This document shows, in pieces, positions 33,303 through 40,631 of a stretch of DNA of 40,631 bases. The notes under the pieces were generated by a model. That model made no database searches and was not told the DNA's origin. It saw only the letters and a list, made by a program, of their open reading frames with translations. How positions within the stretch are numbered: the stretch's first letter is position 1; every line of letters starts with the position of its first letter. Source of the DNA: an uncultured Clostridium sp. GTDB lineage: Bacteria > Bacillota_I > Bacilli_A > RF39 > UBA660. The stretch lies in contig CAMIWC010000003.1 in assembly GCA_946402315.1 (NCBI GenBank), positions 76,879 to 117,509 of the forward strand, given 5' to 3'. Both the position numbers and the translations under genes were made by a program.

Positions 33303-33839
33303 TTATTTATTATTTTTAAAGATAATTATATATTTATCTCCATATTTACGTTCTTTTATTTTATCTAACTCTTTAAAATCATCTAAGTATAATTCATCTA
33401 CTTCACATACTATTAAAGAATTATTATTTAATAAGTTATTATTAATCAAATACGTAATAACTTCATTTAAGCAATGCATCTTATACGGAGGATCAAGAAA
33501 AACAAGATCAAACTTAGTATTAATACTATCTAAGAAATCCAAGTAATCTTTATTAATAACATCAGAATTAATTACATTAAATTCTTTTAAAGTCTTCTTT
33601 AATGCATTAGTACATTCTATATTAGAATCATTAAAATAACAATATTTAGCACCATTACTAATAGCTTCTAATCCAAGAATACCAGTACCACAAAATAAAT
33701 CTAAGCAAACTGAATCTTTTACATAATTTTGGATCATTCCAAAAAGAGATTCTCTTACTCTATCCATAGTTGGACGAGTACCTTCAATATCATAAGAATT
33801 AATATTTCTACCTTTTAAAGTACCACTAATTATTTTCAT
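33303..33839 (-). CDS. rsmD: 16S rRNA (guanine966-N2)-methyltransferase RsmD
   Basis: RsmD methylates G966 of 16S rRNA. Its 178 residues match the family. N-terminal MKIISGTLKGRNINSYD and TRPTMDRVRESLFGMIQ are diagnostic; the SAM loop is LDLFCGTGILGLEAISNGA and the catalytic DPPY is in LVFLDPPYKMH. It overlaps the ylbF-like gene by 14 bases, matching the ylbF-rsmD neighbourhood of Bacilli; coaD, which often follows, is absent here. Confidence 0.96.
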   Translation of the reverse strand: MKIISGTLKGRNINSYDIEGTRPTMDRVRESLFGMIQNYVKDSVCLDLFCGTGILGLEAISNGAKYCYFNDSNIECTNALKKTLKEFNVINSDVINKDYLDFLDSINTKFDLVFLDPPYKMHCLNEVITYLINNNLLNNNSLIVCEVDELYLDDFKELDKIKERKYGDKYIIIFKNNK

Positions 33840-34137
33840 GAAAGCATCCCTTCTTTCTAGTTAAAGAATTAAGTCTTTTATTAATAGCCATAGTAATAAG
33901 TATAAGTTCTGATTCTTTCTTTTTAAATTCCATTATTTTAGGATCAGAATATATATCTTGTTTAAGTTCTAAGTATTTAGAATCAAATTGATTAGTCTTA
34001 TTTAATAAAGATAACTTATCTTTTAGAATAGAATCATTATATATATCTAGTTTTAATTCTTGTATTCTTTTTATTAAATATGATTTATCAAAAATATCTA
34101 TAACCTCATCTAATAATTTTATTAGTTCTATATCCAT
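33826..34137 (-). CDS. ylbF: YlbF/YmcA family protein
   Basis: The 103-residue all-helical protein resembles the YlbF/YmcA family, whose B. subtilis members act with YaaT as an RNase Y specificity complex and influence competence and biofilm. Features: helical N-terminus, KLSLLNKTNQFDSKYLEL in the middle and PKIMEFKKKESELILITMAINKRL at the C-terminus. Placement directly before rsmD, as in Bacilli, supports the call. Promoter: minus-strand extended -10 TG-C-TATAAT (34160-34155) then GGTGAAG before the ATG. Confidence 0.8.
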   Translation of the reverse strand: MDIELIKLLDEVIDIFDKSYLIKRIQELKLDIYNDSILKDKLSLLNKTNQFDSKYLELKQDIYSDPKIMEFKKKESELILITMAINKRLNSLTRKKGCFHENN

Positions 34138-34154
34138 AAAACTTCACCAATAAA

Positions 34155-34163
34155 ATTATAGCA
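34155..34163 (-). promoter_or_regulatory. Extended -10 promoter of ylbF-rsmD
   Basis: Minus strand TG-C-TATAAT begins directly after the T-tract of the preceding terminator; about 11 bases of leader to the ATG at 34137. Confidence 0.6.
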
Positions 34164-34190
34164 AAAATAAAAGAGATTTCCATCTCTTTT
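34163..34190 (-). terminator. Intrinsic terminator of the 34200 lipoprotein gene
   Basis: Minus strand AAAAGAGAT-GGAA-ATCTCTTTT (34190-34169), then T-rich DNA. The loop is a GNRA tetraloop. Confidence 0.9.
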
Positions 34191-34199
34191 ACTTATTTA

Positions 34200-35081
34200 T
34201 TATTCAGTTTTAGGTTCTTCAGCAGGAACTTCTTCAGCAACTGGAGTTGGTTCAACTGGTGTTGGTGCAGCTACTGGAGCAGCTGGTGCTTTTTTACCTT
34301 TTTTAGTTAATAGAACTACTACAACTAATACTGCTACTACACCTGCAGCTATGCATGCATATAACATTAAATTAGACTTAGTTCCAGCTTCAAATTCAAA
34401 TGTAACATCACCTGTATGAGTATATAGGTTCCATGTTAATTTGTTTCCATCTTTCTTATCTGCATTACTTGAAACTAATTTTGGAACTTCAACAGTAAGA
34501 ATAATTTCTGGTTCAGAATTAGAATAATCTGTATCATCATCTTCTTCATCATCGTCATCATCTGTTGTTACAGTCCATCCGTCATTATCATCAGTAGTAT
34601 CAACTATTTCAGTATCATCTGTATCTGTAGTTGTTTCAGGACCAGTAGTTGTTACACCATCTGTTTCAGTTTCAGTTTCTGGTTCTGGTAATGGATCACT
34701 AGATACTGAAGAAATATTGAATTTGAATTTAGCAGAATATTTGTTTCCGTCTTTCTTAAAGAAATTTTTAGGTTCTTCTCCAGCAAGGAATTTATTTAAA
34801 TCAACAGTAACTTCATCTTTACTACTTACTTTATCAATATTACTGTAAGATTTAGAAATCTTAATTCCTGTATATTGATCATCCTTATAATCTTCTACTT
34901 TAAATCCTGCATTTTCAAATTTCTTTCTTGTTTCATCTTCTACTCCACTTTGAGTAGCAATAATAGCTGATAGTTCCATCTTCTTATCATCAGTAATCTT
35001 CATATCAACATTGTATTTAACGCATCCAGTCATCATTACTAATACTAATAATACTGATAATAATTTTAAACACTTTTTCAT
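34200..35081 (-). CDS. Lipoprotein with acidic Thr/Asp linker and C-terminal membrane helix
   Basis: The start is ATG 35081 (MKKCLKLLSVLLVLVMMTGC), 293 residues; the GTG nine bases upstream is in the GAGGTG site. Lipobox MTGC, then an LppM-like N-terminal domain (VKYNVDMKITDDKKMELSAI ... FKVEDYKDDQYTGIKISKSY). A low-complexity acidic linker (PEPETETETDG..., DDDDDEEDDDTD) follows, then a membrane segment (LMLYACIAAGVVAVLVVVVLL) and a Lys/Pro/Ala-rich cytoplasmic tail. It is paralogous to the next gene at 35150. Function unknown; membrane attachment at both ends is notable. Confidence 0.8.
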   Translation of the reverse strand: MKKCLKLLSVLLVLVMMTGCVKYNVDMKITDDKKMELSAIIATQSGVEDETRKKFENAGFKVEDYKDDQYTGIKISKSYSNIDKVSSKDEVTVDLNKFLAGEEPKNFFKKDGNKYSAKFKFNISSVSSDPLPEPETETETDGVTTTGPETTTDTDDTEIVDTTDDNDGWTVTTDDDDDEEDDDTDYSNSEPEIILTVEVPKLVSSNADKKDGNKLTWNLYTHTGDVTFEFEAGTKSNLMLYACIAAGVVAVLVVVVLLTKKGKKAPAAPVAAPTPVEPTPVAEEVPAEEPKTE

Positions 35082-35131
35082 TCTTTTCACCTCTCTATAT
35101 TTTATAAATATAATATAACATGAATAAAAAA

Positions 35132-35161
35132 TAAAAAAAAGAGAAAAACTTATTTTTCTCT
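35132..35161 (-). terminator. Intrinsic terminator of the 35150 gene
   Basis: Minus strand AGAGAAAAA (35161-35153), loop TAAG holding the stop codon, TTTTTCTCT (35148-35140), T-tract. Confidence 0.9.
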
Positions 35162-35992
35162 ACTTTTTATTGAATCAGGTGCTGAAGTATGATAACCATT
35201 CTTTTTCTTTCTGAAACTTCTACTTAATAATTTCTTTTTAAACTTATAAAAAGCAACTATTACAACTACAAGAATTCCAAGAGATATTACAGTTTTAATT
35301 ATATCAGCAGCAGATATATTATAATCAACCTGTTCCTTATTTTCTGTTTTAGAATCATCATACTCTACTTTATCATCAGTAATATCTTTATCATAAATGA
35401 TAAATGAATATTGAATAGTATTTACTTCTCCAAATTTTAAATCCCAAGAATAGGTATTACCTTCTACTTCAGTAGCATTATTTGTTTCTAATTTATATGG
35501 TAAAGTAATAGAATATTCTAATTCAATCATATCACTATAACTAGATATATCTACATTATATCCAGATAAAGCTTGATCAAAACTATCATTACTTAAGTAA
35601 TAAGTAAAATTAGCAGTATAACGTGTACCATCTTCTAGTCTTTCTTTCTTAAATAATTTAATATCTTCTACTTTTCCATCAATTACTTTAGTAAGTTCTA
35701 CTTCATCAATATTAGGATCAGATACTAAATCAATACTATCTACTTCTGCGATAATCTTAATACCGGTATATCCATCACCATCGTAATCTTCTACTTTATA
35801 ACCATTATCAATATATTTTTGTTTTTCAAATATATCAGAATCATTATCTGTTTCTGAACCAGTATTAATCATTCCATTAATAACAGTTATTTTAAAACTA
35901 TTATTAGTTTCTAGTTTCATATTACAATTGTTTTTAATACAACCAGTAAGACTAAATAATATAATTAATAGTATTATTAATCTTTTATTCAT
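35150..35992 (-). CDS. Lipoprotein, paralogue of the 34200 protein, with C-terminal membrane helix
   Basis: The 280-residue protein has lipobox LTGC (MNKRLIILLIILFSLTGCIK). The domain GYKVEDYDGDGYTGIKIIAEVDSIDLVSD matches FKVEDYKDDQYTGIKIS of the neighbour, and both contain a W-x-L strand (NTYSWDLKFGEVNTIQYSF versus NKLTWNLYTHTGDVTFEFE) before the C-terminal helix (IIKTVISLGILVVVIVAFY). It ends in a basic tail instead of a Pro/Ala tail. It starts 8 bases after the stop of the 36001 gene with AGGTGAT, so it is probably co-transcribed with it. Tandem duplication is the simplest explanation. Confidence 0.8.
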   Translation of the reverse strand: MNKRLIILLIILFSLTGCIKNNCNMKLETNNSFKITVINGMINTGSETDNDSDIFEKQKYIDNGYKVEDYDGDGYTGIKIIAEVDSIDLVSDPNIDEVELTKVIDGKVEDIKLFKKERLEDGTRYTANFTYYLSNDSFDQALSGYNVDISSYSDMIELEYSITLPYKLETNNATEVEGNTYSWDLKFGEVNTIQYSFIIYDKDITDDKVEYDDSKTENKEQVDYNISAADIIKTVISLGILVVVIVAFYKFKKKLLSRSFRKKKNGYHTSAPDSIKSREK

Positions 35993-36000
35993 ATTATCAC

Positions 36001-36894
36001 CTAGAAATTATTATTATCTTCATCATACATATTATTATTTAAATCTAATGGATCTACTGGAGGAGTATCGAATCCAGAATTATCCATTGGCATAGGATCA
36101 TTATACATATTATTTTCCATATTCATATCCATATTAGTATTATTATCAAATGTATCTTGAACAGAACTATCTAAACTAATATTAATATCATTATTGAAAT
36201 CATTATTAATAGGTTGAATTATTTCGTTAGGATCACTACCTAATTCATTTTCAGTAGGAAGTGGATCGGTATTTGGTACTTCAATAATATCAGGAAGATT
36301 TTCTAAACTTTCAAATCCAGTAGGAGCTGGTTCAACATTATTATATGAAGTATCAAATGTTTGAGTTGTTTCAGGAGCAACTGGTGAATCATAATAATCT
36401 TGACTACCATCTGGAACATCTAAAGTATCATTCTTTTGCATAGCCATAAGATTATCACTATCAAAAGATGTTTCTTGATTATAATCCATAGATGGTATTC
36501 CTGAATCCATTGGTATTGGATCACTCATAACAGGTTCTGGATTTTCTACACTTGTATTCATATCCATACTAGTATCAGGAGCCACCGGTGTCATTGGTTC
36601 TGGTGTTGGTACTACTTCAGGAGCTGGAGTAGTATCATAATTATATTGTTGTGGTTCTTGATATGAATATGAAGTAGGAGAATTATCAAACATTCCCATT
36701 GCTTCCATATTACTTTGTTTACTCTTAGATCTCTTAGAAAGATTAACTATAAGTGCAATTAATAATATAGCTTCTATAACCCCTGCGACTATAAGAACTA
36801 TTGTTGTAACTTGATCTTTATCAATATTACCAAATAAGAAATTATCAAAATCAAAATTAAATTTGATATAAGAATTTAAATCAAATAAAAACAT
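36001..36894 (-). CDS. Membrane-anchored Pro/Asn/Asp/Met-rich disordered protein
   Basis: The 297-residue protein has a short N-terminal part, one membrane helix (about residues 27-52, TTIVLIVAGVIEAILLIALIV), a basic stop (SKRSKSK), then about 240 low-complexity residues rich in Asp, Asn, Pro and Met (DMNTSVENPEPVMSDPIPMD, NTNMDMNMENNMYNDPMPMD). No folded domain recognised in the tail; positive residues after the helix suggest the tail is cytoplasmic. It is first in a unit with the 35150 lipoprotein. Promoter: minus-strand extended -10 TG-A-TATAAT (36929-36924). Function unknown. Confidence 0.75.
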   Translation of the reverse strand: MFLFDLNSYIKFNFDFDNFLFGNIDKDQVTTIVLIVAGVIEAILLIALIVNLSKRSKSKQSNMEAMGMFDNSPTSYSYQEPQQYNYDTTPAPEVVPTPEPMTPVAPDTSMDMNTSVENPEPVMSDPIPMDSGIPSMDYNQETSFDSDNLMAMQKNDTLDVPDGSQDYYDSPVAPETTQTFDTSYNNVEPAPTGFESLENLPDIIEVPNTDPLPTENELGSDPNEIIQPINNDFNNDINISLDSSVQDTFDNNTNMDMNMENNMYNDPMPMDNSGFDTPPVDPLDLNNNMYDEDNNNF

Positions 36895-36923
36895 ATAATC
36901 ACCTATTCTATTTTATCAATTGT

Positions 36924-36932
36924 ATTATATCA
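36924..36932 (-). promoter_or_regulatory. Extended -10 promoter of the 36001 gene
   Basis: Minus strand TG-A-TATAAT, about 23 bases of leader, AGGTGAT before the ATG. Confidence 0.55.
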
Positions 36933-36943
36933 AAATAAGTAAA

Positions 36944-36972
36944 TAAAAAAAAGAGTTTTATAACTCTTTTTA
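36944..36972 (-). terminator. Intrinsic terminator of the obg-pepE unit
   Basis: Minus strand AAAGAGTT (36969-36962), loop ATAA, AACTCTTT (36957-36950), then T-tract. It starts right after the stop codon. Confidence 0.9.
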
Positions 36973-37662
36973 AATAATTGAATCTAAATCAAATTTATCT
37001 AGTTTAATAATCTTATTCTTGTCTTTTAAATATATATATTTATCATCTATAGAATAACAAGTACATTTATTATCATCTATTTCTAACATAGTATTAGTAG
37101 GAAGAATAAGTACTTTATCTATATCTTTATTTAGTTCTATATCAGCTAATCTTTTCTCTTCTTCTCCATGAGGACAGAGATTAATATTTATAAATGATAA
37201 TCCATCTAAAAAGACATAATTATTACTAATATTATGATCTATTTCATAATCAGATAAGCCTTTACTACATAGAACATTGGCTCCTGCAGATATTCCAACT
37301 AATATAGCTTTACTTTCTCTTAGAAGAGGTTCTAGATTAAACTCTTTTATAGAGTCATATAATTTCTTACTATCTCCTCCACCAAAATAAATAATATCAG
37401 CACTTTCTATTTTTTCTTTAACTATATCTGGATTATTTATAAGATTGCTCTTCTTTAAGTAAAATATATTACATCCAAGACTCTTATAATTTTTTTTCAT
37501 TAAATCATAATAAGAATCTGAAAAAGATGAAGCTAGTCCAATAAATAAGAAATTAGGTTTTTCTTTATTAGTCTTTGCGACTATAACTCTATCAAATGGT
37601 TCAAGTTCATTAGGAGTATTATTTCTACCACAATTACCATTACCTATTAAGAATAAGTGCAT
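36970..37662 (-). CDS. S51-family serine peptidase (PepE-like)
   Basis: The 230-residue protein of the class I glutamine-amidotransferase-like fold resembles dipeptidase E/cyanophycinase relatives. The nucleophile elbow is GISAGAN (LVGISAGANVLCSKG), preceded by IIYFGGGDSKKLYDSI, which is typical of S51. The His is likely in NLCPHGEEEKR. The ATG shares one base with the obg stop (TAATG), so translation is coupled. Substrate is probably Asp-containing peptides by family analogy, not shown here. Confidence 0.85.
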   Translation of the reverse strand: MHLFLIGNGNCGRNNTPNELEPFDRVIVAKTNKEKPNFLFIGLASSFSDSYYDLMKKNYKSLGCNIFYLKKSNLINNPDIVKEKIESADIIYFGGGDSKKLYDSIKEFNLEPLLRESKAILVGISAGANVLCSKGLSDYEIDHNISNNYVFLDGLSFININLCPHGEEEKRLADIELNKDIDKVLILPTNTMLEIDDNKCTCYSIDDKYIYLKDKNKIIKLDKFDLDSII

Positions 37663-38939
37663 TATTTAAATTCAAAGTAGAAATCTAAGATACGTACCAT
37701 GTCTCCTTCTACTGCTCCCATTTCTCTTAATTTATCATCTATACCCATTCTTCTAAGTCTCTTAGCAAATCTCATAATAGCTTCTTCAGTAGTAAACTTC
37801 GTCATCTTAAATAATTTTTCTACTTCTTTACCTTTAATTACCCATTCATCTCCCTCACGAGTAATAGTATAAGGTTCTTCTTTCTTAAATTTATATAGTA
37901 CATGAGATTCAAATTGTTCTTCTTCGAATAGATTTTGTTCAGGAATAGAATCAAGTAAATCTCCTAAGTAATCAATTACTTCAGTAAGACCTTCATTAGT
38001 TAAAGCACTTACTTCAAATATCTTTATAGATTTATCTTTTAATTTCTTTTTAAACTCTACTAAATTATCTTTAGCAGTTTCCATATCCATTTTATTAGCA
38101 ATTATAATTTGTGGTTTATTTAAAAGATTCTTATTAAAGTTTTCAAGTTCTTTATTAATAATACAATAATCTTCATAAGGATCTCTTCCTTCAAAAGCAC
38201 TCATATCAATTACATGAGCAATTACTCTAGTTCTTTCTACATGTCTTAAGAATTTATCTCCAAGTCCTTCACCTAAAGAAGCACCCTCTATAAGTCCTGG
38301 AAGATCTGCGATAACATAACTTTTACCATTAGTAGTTTTAGTAACTCCTAAATTAGGTACTAGTGTGGTAAAGTGATACTCAGCTATTTTTGGTTTAGCA
38401 CGACTTACACAAGATATAATTGTACTTTTACCAACTGATGGCATTCCAACTAGTCCAACATCTGCCATTAATTTTAATTCTACTTTTAGTGTTCTTTCCT
38501 CTCCTGGTTCACCACTTTCTGCAAAGTTAGGTGCCGGATTAGATTGTGTTTTAAAGGCCGTATTTCCTCTTCCACCTCTTCCACCATAAGCAACTACTAC
38601 TTCATCTGTTTTACCTTTTAAATCAGCTAAAATAAGTCCTGTTTCTGTATCAGTTATAACAGTTCCTTGAGGCACTTTAATTATTACATCTTCGGCATTT
38701 CTACCATCTTGATTCTTACCTTTACCATTTTCTCCTTTAGTACCTTTAATAGTTTTCATATATCTTAAATCTATTAAAGTATGTAGTCCTTCATCTACTT
38801 TAAAGATAACATTAGAACCATTTCCTCCATTACCTCCATAAGGACCACCCATAGGAATATATTTTTCTCTTCTAAAAGCAAGACATCCATCTCCACCATT
38901 ACCAGCTATAACTTTAATAATAGTTTCATCTATAAACAT
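37662..38939 (-). CDS. obg: GTPase Obg (ObgE/CgtA)
   Basis: Essential GTPase in 50S assembly and stress control. I chose ATG 38939 (MFIDETIIKVIAGNGGDGCL, 425 residues); the GTG nine bases earlier is in the TAGGTG site. Domains: glycine-rich Obg fold at the N-terminus (GGDGCLAFRREKYIPMGGPY), G domain with G1 GMPSVGKST near residue 165, DLPGLIEGA and NKMD, then a C-terminal OCT domain (EPYTITREGDEWVIKGKEVE). It follows the cyclo-ligase gene, whose TAG stop forms part of its Shine-Dalgarno. Confidence 0.97.
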   Translation of the reverse strand: MFIDETIIKVIAGNGGDGCLAFRREKYIPMGGPYGGNGGNGSNVIFKVDEGLHTLIDLRYMKTIKGTKGENGKGKNQDGRNAEDVIIKVPQGTVITDTETGLILADLKGKTDEVVVAYGGRGGRGNTAFKTQSNPAPNFAESGEPGEERTLKVELKLMADVGLVGMPSVGKSTIISCVSRAKPKIAEYHFTTLVPNLGVTKTTNGKSYVIADLPGLIEGASLGEGLGDKFLRHVERTRVIAHVIDMSAFEGRDPYEDYCIINKELENFNKNLLNKPQIIIANKMDMETAKDNLVEFKKKLKDKSIKIFEVSALTNEGLTEVIDYLGDLLDSIPEQNLFEEEQFESHVLYKFKKEEPYTITREGDEWVIKGKEVEKLFKMTKFTTEEAIMRFAKRLRRMGIDDKLREMGAVEGDMVRILDFYFEFK

Positions 38940-38948
38940 ATGTATCAC

Positions 38949-39491
38949 CTACTTTATTTTATCATAATAAATATTTTTATCTGTAATTATTTTATCCATC
39001 TTAACATCATTAGTATCACTATCAATTGAATCAATTACTTGTTCTTCAAAACAAATGCCAATCTTAATAGCGTTATTATTTTCCAAATACTTGTCATAAT
39101 ATCCTTTGCCAAATCCAACCCTATTTAAATCTTTTCCAAATACAACTCCCGGAATAATAAATAGATCAATATCAGTAATTATTTCATTACTAATAGGTTC
39201 ATCTATTCCAAAAAGAGATTTTTTATATTTAGTATTATTATCTATTTTATAAAAATTCATAATCGATTTATCTACTTTAGGTAGTACTACTGTTTTACCT
39301 AAAGATAATGAGTACTTAATTAATCTATCAGTACTTACTTCATTACCTAAACTTTTGTAGATAGCGATTACTCTACTATTAAGATAATCTTTATCATTAA
39401 TAATACTACTAAATATTTTTAAAGATTTATCTTTTTTACTTATAATATTCTTTCTAATTCCTAAAAATTCTTTTCTTATTCTTTCTTTCAT
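38949..39491 (-). CDS. 5-formyltetrahydrofolate cyclo-ligase
   Basis: The enzyme converts 5-formyl-THF to 5,10-methenyl-THF with ATP. The 180-residue protein has the N-terminal basic helix with RKEFLGIRKNI, VIAIYKSLGNEVSTDRLIKY, LPKVDKSIMNFYKI and the diagnostic VVFGKDLNRVGFGKGYYDKYL. GGAGAT precedes the ATG. It lies between rpmA, which ends in a terminator, and obg. No clear promoter of its own was seen, so read-through from rpmA may contribute. Confidence 0.93.
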   Translation of the reverse strand: MKERIRKEFLGIRKNIISKKDKSLKIFSSIINDKDYLNSRVIAIYKSLGNEVSTDRLIKYSLSLGKTVVLPKVDKSIMNFYKIDNNTKYKKSLFGIDEPISNEIITDIDLFIIPGVVFGKDLNRVGFGKGYYDKYLENNNAIKIGICFEEQVIDSIDSDTNDVKMDKIITDKNIYYDKIK

Positions 39492-39507
39492 ATTATCTCC
39501 ATAAAAT

Positions 39508-39536
39508 TAAAAAAGTAAGAAATCTCTTTCCTACTT
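39508..39536 (-). terminator. Intrinsic terminator of rplU-prp-rpmA
   Basis: Minus strand AAGTAGGAAA (39536-39527), loop GAGA, TTTCTTACTT (39522-39513), then T run. The stem has one G-U pair. The rpmA stop lies in the first arm. Confidence 0.85.
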
Positions 39537-39821
39537 CTCTACTGGGTAACAACTAGCTTGAGTTTTATCTTTTCCAACTCTTTCATACTTAACTACACCA
39601 TCAACTGTAGTGTATAAAGTATCATCATTTCCACGACGTACATTTACTCCTGGAAATACTTTAGTTCCTCTTTGACGATAGATAATAGCTCCAGCTTTAG
39701 CTCTTTGTCCATCAGCTAATTTAGCTCCTAGTCTTCTTCCTGCTGAATCACGTCCATTAGAAGTAGAACCTTGTCCTTTATGGTGAGCAAATAATTGTAT
39801 ATTTAACTTTAAAAAGTTCAT
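39531..39821 (-). CDS. rpmA: 50S ribosomal protein L27 with cleavable N-terminus
   Basis: 96-residue bL27. The Firmicutes-type N-terminal extension [12 protein letters not shown] precedes [14 protein letters not shown]; cleavage by Prp after the Ala of QLFA is expected by analogy with the known FFA site. The core [29 protein letters not shown] is standard. The ATG shares one base with the prp stop (TAATG), with GAGGAGG inside the prp end, so the protease and its substrate are coupled. Confidence 0.97.
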   Translation of the reverse strand: MNFLKLNIQLFAHHKGQGSTSNGRDSAGRRLGAKLADGQRAKAGAIIYRQRGTKVFPGVNVRRGNDDTLYTTVDGVVKYERVGKDKTQASCYPVEK

Positions 39822-40117
39822 TAGTATTCCTCCTCTATCTTAATATTCTTAGGATAATCTTTTTCTAATTCCTTAAACAAAGAAATCATATTTTCTATTA
39901 GATTATCTACTATTTCGTTATGTTCATTTATAACGATTTCAAAATCATTTTCTTTTTCTTTGTAAGATATATAATCCTTATTAAATCTAAGAATTCCATT
40001 TATAGTAGTTGTCATAATACTTGATACGCTACTACATACTATATCTTTACCATACGTACTAAAGTCTGCATGCCCTAATATATTAATTTTATTAGTTGAT
40101 ACGACTACTTTAATCAT
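39821..40117 (-). CDS. prp: Ribosomal-processing cysteine protease Prp
   Basis: Prp trims the L27 N-terminus, which is essential for ribosome function in Firmicutes. The 98-residue protein has the catalytic pair His16 (LGHADF) and Cys28 (DIVCSSVSS), with the usual 11-residue spacing. Located between rplU and rpmA, the canonical position of this gene. The start is two bases after the rplU stop. Confidence 0.95.
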   Translation of the reverse strand: MIKVVVSTNKINILGHADFSTYGKDIVCSSVSSIMTTTINGILRFNKDYISYKEKENDFEIVINEHNEIVDNLIENMISLFKELEKDYPKNIKIEEEY

Positions 40118-40119
40118 AA

Positions 40120-40422
40120 TTAACCTTTAATCTTTTTGATTTCAACTTTTGTATATGGTTGTCTATGACCCATAGTACGTCTATTACTTCTGTCTTTACT
40201 TTTATAAGTGAAGATTCTAATCTTTTTAGCTTTGTCATTTTTAACAATTTCACCTTCAACAGAAGCACCATCAAGATATGGATTTCCTACTTTGTCATCT
40301 ACTAGTAAAACTTCATTGAAAATAACTTTGTCTCCAGCTTCTCCATCAAGTTTTTCTACATAGATCATGTCACCTTCAGTAACATAATATTGTTTACCAC
40401 CAGTTTTAATTACTGCTTTCAT
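40120..40422 (-). CDS. rplU: 50S ribosomal protein L21
   Basis: 100-residue bL21 with MKAVIKTGGKQYYVTEGDMI, EVLLVDD, GEIVKNDKAKKIRIFTYKSK and the C-terminal NRRTMGHRQPYTKVEI. GGAGG precedes the ATG. It is first in rplU-prp-rpmA, preceded by a leader of about 92 bases and a good promoter. Confidence 0.97.
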   Translation of the reverse strand: MKAVIKTGGKQYYVTEGDMIYVEKLDGEAGDKVIFNEVLLVDDKVGNPYLDGASVEGEIVKNDKAKKIRIFTYKSKDRSNRRTMGHRQPYTKVEIKKIKG

Positions 40423-40514
40423 AATATCCTCCTTTTATAGTATTCTAGACTCGCTCTCAAGGTACTTTCGTTTAAAACCTTTTTAATGCGGTTTGAGCTA
40501 TAAAGGCTACAAAC
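40423..40514 (-). ncRNA. Putative L21 leader RNA element
   Basis: The minus-strand 5' untranslated region between the predicted start near 40514 and the rplU ATG. It has short complementary blocks such as GCCTTTATAGC and AACCGCATTAAAAAGGTTT, then ACCTTGAGAGCGAG before the Shine-Dalgarno. Position and length fit the known Firmicutes L21 leader that regulates this operon; I could not run a covariance model. Confidence 0.55.
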
Positions 40515-40520
40515 ATATAA

Positions 40521-40549
40521 ATAATATCATAAAGACCTTTTTTAGTCAA
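40521..40549 (-). promoter_or_regulatory. Promoter of rplU-prp-rpmA
   Basis: Minus strand TTGACT (40549-40544), 17-base spacer, TATTAT (40526-40521). Confidence 0.75.
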
Positions 40550-40556
40550 ACAAAAT

Positions 40557-40631
40557 CTAATTAAACTTGTTCATTTGTTTCATAATTTGATTAATTTGTT
40601 TTTGATTAGGTTTTCTACCCATTTGAAGCAT
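40557..40631 (-). CDS. C-terminal end of a YneF-like (UPF0154) protein, cut by window edge
   Basis: The minus-strand frame is open to the window end and finishes MLQMGRKPNQKQINQIMKQM-NKFN before TAG. This matches the conserved C-terminus of YneF/UPF0154 membrane proteins (MQMGQKPSQKKINQMM in Bacillus as I recall). The membrane helix would lie beyond the window. The terminal ATG (40631-40629) is probably internal. Confidence 0.75.
   Translation of the reverse strand: MLQMGRKPNQKQINQIMKQMNKFN

Noticed and set aside
38940-38948. Upstream GTG starts nine or twelve bases before obg, the pilin-like gene, the serpin gene and the 34200 lipoprotein gene
   Set aside because: Each GTG is part of the AGGTG Shine-Dalgarno; the next in-frame ATG is correctly spaced.

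Overview
The window is AT-rich chromosomal DNA from a low-GC Gram-positive relative, most likely an uncultured gut Bacilli/Mollicutes-like lineage (RF39-type). This rests on gene content and order: nusB-xseA-xseB, hrcA-grpE-dnaK-dnaJ with CIRCE operators, ylbF-rsmD, a T-box before pheST, the Prp protease beside an L27 with a cleavable N-terminus, and a YneF remnant. UGA is used as a stop codon (ends of the genes at 5771-6400 and 14140-15027), so this is genetic code 11 and not a code-4 mycoplasma. I saw no tRNA, rRNA, insertion sequence, prophage or CRISPR array.

Left half (1-21.3 kb): every gene is on the + strand. In order: replication and RNA processing (rnhB end, priA), a promoter-proximal unknown protein ending in a clamp-binding-like motif, nusB-xseA-xseB plus a small repeat protein, a PF00882-type zinc phospholipase-like protein and a YgjV-type membrane protein. 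Next come the heat-shock operon hrcA-grpE-dnaK-(pepF)-dnaJ behind two CIRCE boxes, a lipoprotein, a tiny conserved-looking protein, and xerD-deoB. Then follows an envelope-stress-like block: an SPFH/band-7 protein with a SHOCT tail, a double zinc-ribbon membrane protein and a small zinc-ribbon membrane protein, flanked by two paralogous methyltransferase-fold proteins.

Centre (21.33-21.68 kb): a convergent intergenic region holds nested AACCTTATT inverted repeats, further hairpins and, on the minus strand, a strong match to the Firmicutes dif site. Gene orientation flips exactly here, from all + to nearly all -. I therefore infer that this is the chromosome replication terminus and the site of dimer resolution, with the XerD-type recombinase encoded 6.6 kb away.

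Right half (21.7-40.6 kb): almost everything is on the - strand. It holds a divergent PP2C-like protein, an HTH regulator, mnmA, a membrane-anchored serpin, a membrane protein, pheS-pheT under a Phe T-box, a pilin-like surface protein, ylbF-rsmD, two paralogous lipoproteins with a Pro/Asn/Asp-rich membrane protein, pepE-like, obg, 5-formyl-THF cyclo-ligase, rpmA-prp-rplU behind an L21 leader, and the end of a yneF-like gene. Two + strand exceptions are a 31-residue membrane peptide and a COG2509 flavoprotein.

The whole window is very compact. Stop codons commonly lie inside the hairpin of the intrinsic terminator, an extended -10 promoter often follows the T-tract directly, and many first genes of transcripts have roughly 10-nt leaders whose Shine-Dalgarno is GGTG rather than GGAGG.
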